From: an uncultured Caldimonas sp.
GTDB lineage: Bacteria > Pseudomonadota > Gammaproteobacteria > Burkholderiales > Burkholderiaceae
Assembly (NCBI RefSeq): GCF_946480305.1
Contig: NZ_CAMLJQ010000008.1
Location: forward strand, 62,001-126,000
Direction of reading: 5' to 3'
DNA length: 64,000 nucleotides
Part shown: positions 58,525 to 64,000 of the stretch, in pieces
Layout: the number at the start of each line of letters is the position of its first letter
Numbering within the stretch: the stretch's first letter is position 1
The notes under the pieces: model-generated
What the model saw: the letters and a program-made list of their open reading frames with translations, nothing else
What the model was told of the DNA's origin: nothing
The model's database searches: none
Translations under genes and position numbers: made by a program

Positions 58525-60264
58525 TCAAGCGGCCACGAGCCGCCGGTTCGCCGCCCCCGGCAGCACCTTCAGGCTGTGGCCCACGCTGGCCGTGTAGCTG
58601 CGGCTTTCGATCGTGCTCACGTAGTGCCAGTCGGCCCGGCATTCGCTCGCTGTCGCCGTCACCACCATGAAGCCGCGCCGGCTGGTGTCGGCGTATTGCA
58701 GCGGCCCGATCAACTGCTGCACCGCGCCCGCGAGTTGTTGCGGCTCGACCGTCGGCAGGTAGGCCTCGAAGCCCGGCGAACTGACGGACGGCGCGGCGAA
58801 TTCGACGCCCACGGCCTGCCCGGCTTGCGTGTCGAGGTCGCTCGCCCACGCGTTGTGCGTGTCGCCAGCCAGCACCACCAGGTTCTTGTCCAGGGCGCTC
58901 GCCATGCCCAGCACCGTCTCGCGCGCGGCGGCATAGCCGTCCCAGGCGTCCAGGTTGTAGGGCAGGGCGGGCTGTGCCAGCACGGCCTGTTCTTCGGGCG
59001 TGAGCGTGCCGGGCGCCGTCTGCGCCTTCTGCACCAGCGCGAAGTAGGCTTCCAGCGACACGCCCTGCTGCCCGCCAGTGAGCAGGTTGAACAGGATGGG
59101 GGCGGGCAGCTGCATGCGGCCCATCAGCACCTGCTGGCCCAGCACCTGCCAGGTGGCGGTCGAGGCCTGCAGGCGCTGCTGCAGCCATTCGGTTTGTGCG
59201 GCGCCGAGCAATTGCCGCTGCGGGTCACCGACGTCTGCCGCGAAGGCGGTGCCGTCGAAGCTGCCGTCGGCGCCGATGTAGCTCTGCAGCGCGAGCTGTT
59301 CGTCGCGCCCGGTGATGCGCGTGTCGAGCATGTGCAACGACAGCAGGTTGCCGAAGTCGAACGAGCGGTAGATGCGGTCGCTCGTCGGGTCGGGCCGGCG
59401 CACGGGCATCCACTCGAAGTAGGCTTGCAGCGCCGCGGCCTTGCGCGCCGCGTACTCGCCTTCGGTCTCGGGCTGGTGGTTCTCGGCGCCATCGCGCCAG
59501 GTGTCGTTGGTGATCTCGTGGTCGTCCCACACCGCGATCATCGGCGCGGCGGCATGCAGTGCCTGCAGGTCCGGGTCCGTCTTGTACTGAGCGTGGCGCA
59601 TGCGGTAGTCGGCCAGCGCGACGATCTCGGTGGCCGGCAGCACCTCGCGGCCCAGCTCGCCCGCGTTGTCGTCGGCATAGCCGCCGCGCGCGTACTCATA
59701 GATGTAGTCGCCCAGGTGCACCGTCACATCCAGGTCGCTGAGCCGTGCAGCTTCGGCATAGACGTTGAAGTAACCCGCCGGGTAGTTGGCGCACGAGAAC
59801 ACCGCCATGCGCACCTGCGAGACGGCGCCGGTCGGCAGCGTCTTCGTGCGCCCCGCCGGCGAGACGGTCTGGCCGTGCAGGAATCGATAGTGGTACACCG
59901 TGGCCGCGGACAACCCGGTCGCGTCCACATGCACCGTGTAGTCGCGCTCGGCGCTCGTGTCCACGGTGCCGCTGCGCACGATGTTCGTGAACGCCGCGTC
60001 CGTAGCCACCTGCCACTGCAATTGCAGCGCGGCCTCGCGTGCGGGCGTGGCGCGCGTCCACAGGATCACGCGGTCGGCGAGCGGGTCCCCGCTCGCCACA
60101 CCGTGCGCAAAGGCAACCTGCACCTCCTCGTTGTCGTCATCGTCGCCGCTGCCCCCGCCGCACGCTGAAAGCGCCAGGCCGCTGCCGACGGCCACGCCGC
60201 CCACGGCGAGGTTGCGAATGAATCGGCGCCGCGAGGCGTCGGGCCGGAAAGGATGCTTGCTCAT
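58525..60264 (-). CDS. Alkaline phosphatase D family protein (PhoD-like)
   Basis: The 579-residue protein has a twin-arginine signal (SRRRFIRNLAVGG) with a lipobox-like LSAC. A PhoD N-terminal domain (FAHGVASGDPLADRVILWTR) precedes the metallophosphatase domain (VHLGDYIYEY, VWDDHEITNDTW, VVLAGDTHNAW), which should bind Fe and Ca. It likely hydrolyses phosphomono- or diesters outside the cytoplasm. ATG 60264 is preferred to 60285 because AAGG lies six bases upstream. A 289-bp gap before the downstream lipoprotein gene has no recognised feature. Confidence 0.9.
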   Translation of the reverse strand: MSKHPFRPDASRRRFIRNLAVGGVAVGSGLALSACGGGSGDDDDNEEVQVAFAHGVASGDPLADRVILWTRATPAREAALQLQWQVATDAAFTNIVRSGTVDTSAERDYTVHVDATGLSAATVYHYRFLHGQTVSPAGRTKTLPTGAVSQVRMAVFSCANYPAGYFNVYAEAARLSDLDVTVHLGDYIYEYARGGYADDNAGELGREVLPATEIVALADYRMRHAQYKTDPDLQALHAAAPMIAVWDDHEITNDTWRDGAENHQPETEGEYAARKAAALQAYFEWMPVRRPDPTSDRIYRSFDFGNLLSLHMLDTRITGRDEQLALQSYIGADGSFDGTAFAADVGDPQRQLLGAAQTEWLQQRLQASTATWQVLGQQVLMGRMQLPAPILFNLLTGGQQGVSLEAYFALVQKAQTAPGTLTPEEQAVLAQPALPYNLDAWDGYAAARETVLGMASALDKNLVVLAGDTHNAWASDLDTQAGQAVGVEFAAPSVSSPGFEAYLPTVEPQQLAGAVQQLIGPLQYADTSRRGFMVVTATASECRADWHYVSTIESRSYTASVGHSLKVLPGAANRRLVAA

Positions 60265-60354
60265 GCGTGCCTTGAAGTGCTTCAAAGCCCGCCAGCCTAG
60301 AAGGCAACGGTGAACCGCCTGTGACGAGTGGTGAGCGCCTGCAGCGCGCGTGCG

Positions 60355-60858
60355 CTACGCGCGCCCGGGCAACGCGATCGCAGGCTCGAACTTCGCCCGC
60401 TTCACCGAGAAATACGTCTTCACGTTGCGCACGTTCGCGTCGCTCGTGAACAACCGGCGCACCAGCGCGTGGTAGGCCTCCATGTCGCGCACCTGCACCA
60501 CCAGCACGAAGTCGGGCCCGCTGGAGGTGCGGTAGCACTGCTGCACGGCCGGCTCGGCCCCGGCTTTGGATTCGAACGCCTCCAGCCGCTCGGCGGCCTG
60601 ATGGTCGAGCGTGATCTCGACGATGGCGATCAGGCCCGCGCCCAGCCGGTCGGGCGACAGCAGCGCCACCTGACGCTCGATGTAGCCGTTGTCCACCAGG
60701 CGCTTCACCCGGCGCAGGCAGGTGGCGGGCGACACATGCACCCGTTCCGCCAGTGCCTGGTTGCTCAACGAGGCGTCGCGCTGCAGTTGGTCGAGCAGGC
60801 GCAGGTCCAGGGCATCCAGATGAGGGGGTGCGGTGGTTGATTCTTGCGATTCGGCCAT
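60355..60858 (-). CDS. Lrp/AsnC family transcriptional regulator
   Basis: The 167-residue protein has an N-terminal helix-turn-helix (LDALDLRLLDQLQRDASLSNQALAERVHVSPATCLRRVKRL) and a C-terminal RAM effector domain (IAIVEITLDH, DFVLVVQVRDMEAYHALV). These proteins bind an amino acid and often regulate themselves. ATG 60858 is chosen; the frame to 60927 crosses the palindrome in the promoter region. It is divergent from glmS. Confidence 0.92.
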   Translation of the reverse strand: MAESQESTTAPPHLDALDLRLLDQLQRDASLSNQALAERVHVSPATCLRRVKRLVDNGYIERQVALLSPDRLGAGLIAIVEITLDHQAAERLEAFESKAGAEPAVQQCYRTSSGPDFVLVVQVRDMEAYHALVRRLFTSDANVRNVKTYFSVKRAKFEPAIALPGRA

Positions 60859-60923
60859 GGAAACGAAATAAAAATCCAACAAGACAGGTTGATGAAGAAT
60901 TTCGCCACGAATCAGAAAACTAA

Positions 60924-60940
60924 GCAAGAAAATTTCTTGC
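60924..60940. promoter_or_regulatory. Perfect palindrome between the Lrp and glmS genes
   Basis: GCAAGAAA and TTTCTTGC form perfect 8-bp arms around one A, in an unusually AT-rich 130-bp region. It is a plausible operator for the Lrp-type regulator. It may also affect glmS. Binding is inferred. Confidence 0.5.
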
Positions 60941-60988
60941 CCCTCTCTCTACCATGCCGACGTTTCGCATCTTTCTCAGGAGCACACC

Positions 60989-62872
<1,884 letters not shown>

Positions 62873-62906
62873 GGTGAGCGGCGGAGGGTGAGCCGGGTGT
62901 TCACGG

Positions 62907-62966
62907 GCAATAAAGTCCGCGACAGAGCAATAAAGCTTGCGACATGGCAATAGAGTCTGCGACACC
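62907..62966 (+). repeat. Three contiguous 20-bp repeats at the element end (TnsB-site-like)
   Basis: Units begin at 62907 (GCAATAAAGTCCGCGACAGA), 62927 (GCAATAAAGCTTGCGACATG) and 62947 (GCAATAGAGTCTGCGACACC). GCAATA-AG-----GCGACA is shared by all. Contiguous sites are the arrangement of the Tn7 right end; in Tn7 they are 22 bp and bind TnsB. No clear fourth copy follows. Confidence 0.78.
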
Positions 62967-63344
62967 GTCACGGCGGTGGTGCCGCCGCGATAGCGGCTTT
63001 GGGCTAGTTTGGAACTTCAAAATTGCAAGCTGGGCGGGACGGCGCCACATTCGAACGAGAGCCTTCGCGATGGAGACGATGACCGTTTGAAGTTTTTGAC
63101 CGGTCGCTCAAGGTTAAACGGCGCCCTCCTCAATTGCCTGAACATGCGATTCGTGCAACATCGTGGCGAACTGCCTCGAAAAGGCCAGCGGGCGGATGCG
63201 AACGTACAAAGCCGAGCCAGCAAAGCCGGCACCGTCTTCGTCGTCACGCGGTTGTTTGGACCTGCGGCAGCTGCAGGGCTCTGGCTCGCGCCCGAGCCAG
63301 AGGTGGACTATCCCGACAGGCGGCTGCAGCAGCGACGGGAAGTT
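62967..63344. other. Stretch without a convincing gene inside the element end
   Basis: After the repeats comes a short hairpin-capable GGCGGTGGTGCCGCC (62982-62996), then sequence without a gene I trust. An open frame on the + strand (63009-63407, 132 codons) has no ribosome site or recognised motif, and overlaps the ImmA/IrrE gene. Similar frames lie on both strands and look incidental. A small unidentified cargo gene cannot be ruled out. Confidence 0.5.
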
Positions 63345-64000
63345 TCATGCGCCCCATTTCCGCGGCTCCCAAACCTTGTCTCCCTGAGACATGTGGAGCA
63401 ACGTTAGCGTGTACCCATAGTTGTCGCACGTGAGCTTCATCTCCCGGGCCGACGCATCTACATGCGCATGCTCGAACCAAGATTGAAGTGAGACGTGCCG
63501 GCCATCGCGGCATGTACTCACACTCTCGTCGGCAGCGATGGTGGCGGGCGGCAACTTAACAACGCGGCCCTTGGTCCTGAAGAATGCGCCGTTGCTCCGA
63601 GCCCTGTCGGAGGACACCGCCCAGTCCATGAACCCGTCTCGCGAGAGGATCAGCAGCGCGCTCTCTGTTGTCGACCTAATCCATCGCAGCGCAACAGCTG
63701 TCAGCGAAACCCCAAACATTGCTGAAGCGGCCGACAATACGTTGAAGTCGACAGCTCCCGAGCCAGTGGCCGCGCGAAACTGCTTCATCGGCATAAGCAG
63801 GTTCGACGCGAAGTCATCGGCTTCAGCTTCGATGGACTTCTGCTCCGGGCCCCAGTGCACCATGTCGGCCTGCGAGCACTGAAACTCTTCCTGAGCGAGA
63901 CGGTGGATGAGGTAGTGTCCAAGCTCGTGTGCCTGAGTGAAGCGAACCCGACCGACCGACTTTAGCTTCTCGTTGTAGAGCAGCGCCCATCCCTTTGACC
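63345..64000 (-). CDS. ImmA/IrrE family metallo-endopeptidase, 5'-truncated by the window
   Basis: The frame is open to the right edge; the last 218 codons are here. A zinc-protease motif HELGHYLIH (63915-63929 encode HELGH) follows RVRFTQA, and a conserved stretch with EAEADDFASNLLMP lies downstream, both typical of COG2856 (ImmA/IrrE). Such enzymes cleave a repressor, or are the toxin-like partner of a helix-turn-helix protein, in mobile elements, phages and defence loci. The N-terminus, perhaps with a DNA-binding domain, is outside. Lower GC and mixed codon use set it apart from the chromosome genes. Confidence 0.86.
   Translation of the reverse strand, partial: SKGWALLYNEKLKSVGRVRFTQAHELGHYLIHRLAQEEFQCSQADMVHWGPEQKSIEAEADDFASNLLMPMKQFRAATGSGAVDFNVLSAASAMFGVSLTAVALRWIRSTTESALLILSRDGFMDWAVSSDRARSNGAFFRTKGRVVKLPPATIAADESVSTCRDGRHVSLQSWFEHAHVDASAREMKLTCDNYGYTLTLLHMSQGDKVWEPRKWGA

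Larger units (their letters stand above)
62898..64000. mobile_element. Tn7-like element, glmS-proximal end (partial)
   Basis: The region starts with TGTTCACGGGCAATAAAGTC: a TGT terminus, as in Tn7, followed by repeated TnsB-site-like sequence. Tn7 starts TGTGGGCGGACAATAAAGTC, so 14 of the first 20 bases agree in that alignment from memory. Its place, 25 bp after glmS, is the Tn7 target. By analogy this would be the right end. Base composition falls and codon use changes past the repeats. No tns gene is in view, so the element may be full, non-autonomous or a remnant; this rests on one end only. Confidence 0.72.

Noticed and set aside
60859..60988. glmS ribozyme or riboswitch
   Set aside because: The region is short and AT-rich without the expected conserved core; the ribozyme is found mainly in Gram-positive bacteria.
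62907..62966. CRISPR array
   Set aside because: The three repeats touch each other with no spacers, and the unit is only 20 bp.
62898..62966. End of an IS21-family or other insertion sequence
   Set aside because: Such elements can also have multiple end repeats, but the exact 25-bp distance from glmS and the Tn7-like core favour a Tn7-type end. It remains the main alternative until the other end is seen.
63009..63407. 132-codon forward frame inside the element end
   Set aside because: No ribosome site or motif and overlap with the ImmA/IrrE gene; not annotated as a gene, though a small cargo gene cannot be fully excluded.
62898..64000. A CRISPR-associated transposon (CAST)
   Set aside because: No tns, cas or CRISPR sequence is visible; the claim would go beyond the window.

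Overview
This is a 64 kb piece of a GC-rich chromosome. Gene content and order point to a betaproteobacterium of the order Burkholderiales, probably near the Rubrivivax/Leptothrix/Methylibium group. The markers are the blocks rsmB-DUF4390-ntrY-ntrX, yajC-secD-secF, smg/dprA/LysM against def-fmt-htpX, and a DUF2917 gene divergent from a LysR regulator. The genus is inferred; there is no rRNA gene. Genes are dense and mostly housekeeping, with an iron-acquisition block at the left edge and the start of a mobile element at the right edge.

Iron block, 1-12 kb. The window opens inside the 3' end of an IucA/IucC-type siderophore synthetase, followed by a FhuF-type ferric reductase. Convergent to these, reading left, are a TonB-dependent siderophore receptor and an ECF sigma factor. 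A second leftward group encodes TonB, ExbB, ExbD and a PepSY-type membrane protein. From the promoter region shared with tonB, which holds a Fur-box-like sequence, a rightward operon encodes imelysin, a DUF1111 di-haem protein, a second imelysin-like protein and a DUF1513 protein. Together they make, import and reduce a ferric siderophore, energise import, and handle iron in the periplasm.

Core region, 12-42.7 kb. In order: proA, queC, lemA with an M48 protease, a flavocytochrome c sulfide dehydrogenase pair (cytochrome plus FccB-like flavoprotein), rsmB, a DUF4390 gene, ntrY with a short ntrX-like regulator, tRNA-Phe, alkB, yajC-secD-secF, a DUF1631 gene, smg, dprA, a LysM protein, def, fmt, htpX, a small lipoprotein, a TfoX-like protein, DUF2917/LysR, 5-formyl-THF cyclo-ligase, a Slt-type lytic transglycosylase, an NDUFA9-like protein and a glutathione S-transferase.

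Core region, 42.8-62.9 kb. In order: a PEP-CTERM protein, cca, a YdgA-like DUF945 protein, small membrane proteins, an NDUFAF7-like methyltransferase, an SDR plus folB, ttcA, a DUF4136 lipoprotein, LysR/rhodanese, a DUF6279 lipoprotein, glmU, a CWC protein, a very large lipoprotein joining a discoidin-like domain to a DUF1111 di-haem domain, a PhoD phosphatase, an Lrp regulator and glmS.

Right edge, 62.9-64 kb. Exactly 25 bp after the glmS stop codon the sequence changes to a TGT terminus followed by three contiguous 20-bp repeats with an AATAAAGTC-like core. That is the position and layout of a Tn7-type transposon end in attTn7. Beyond it lies a non-core stretch and a leftward ImmA/IrrE-family metallopeptidase gene cut by the window edge. 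A Tn7-like element (or an island bounded by one) at attTn7 is the most interesting feature here; its transposition genes and most of its cargo lie outside the window.
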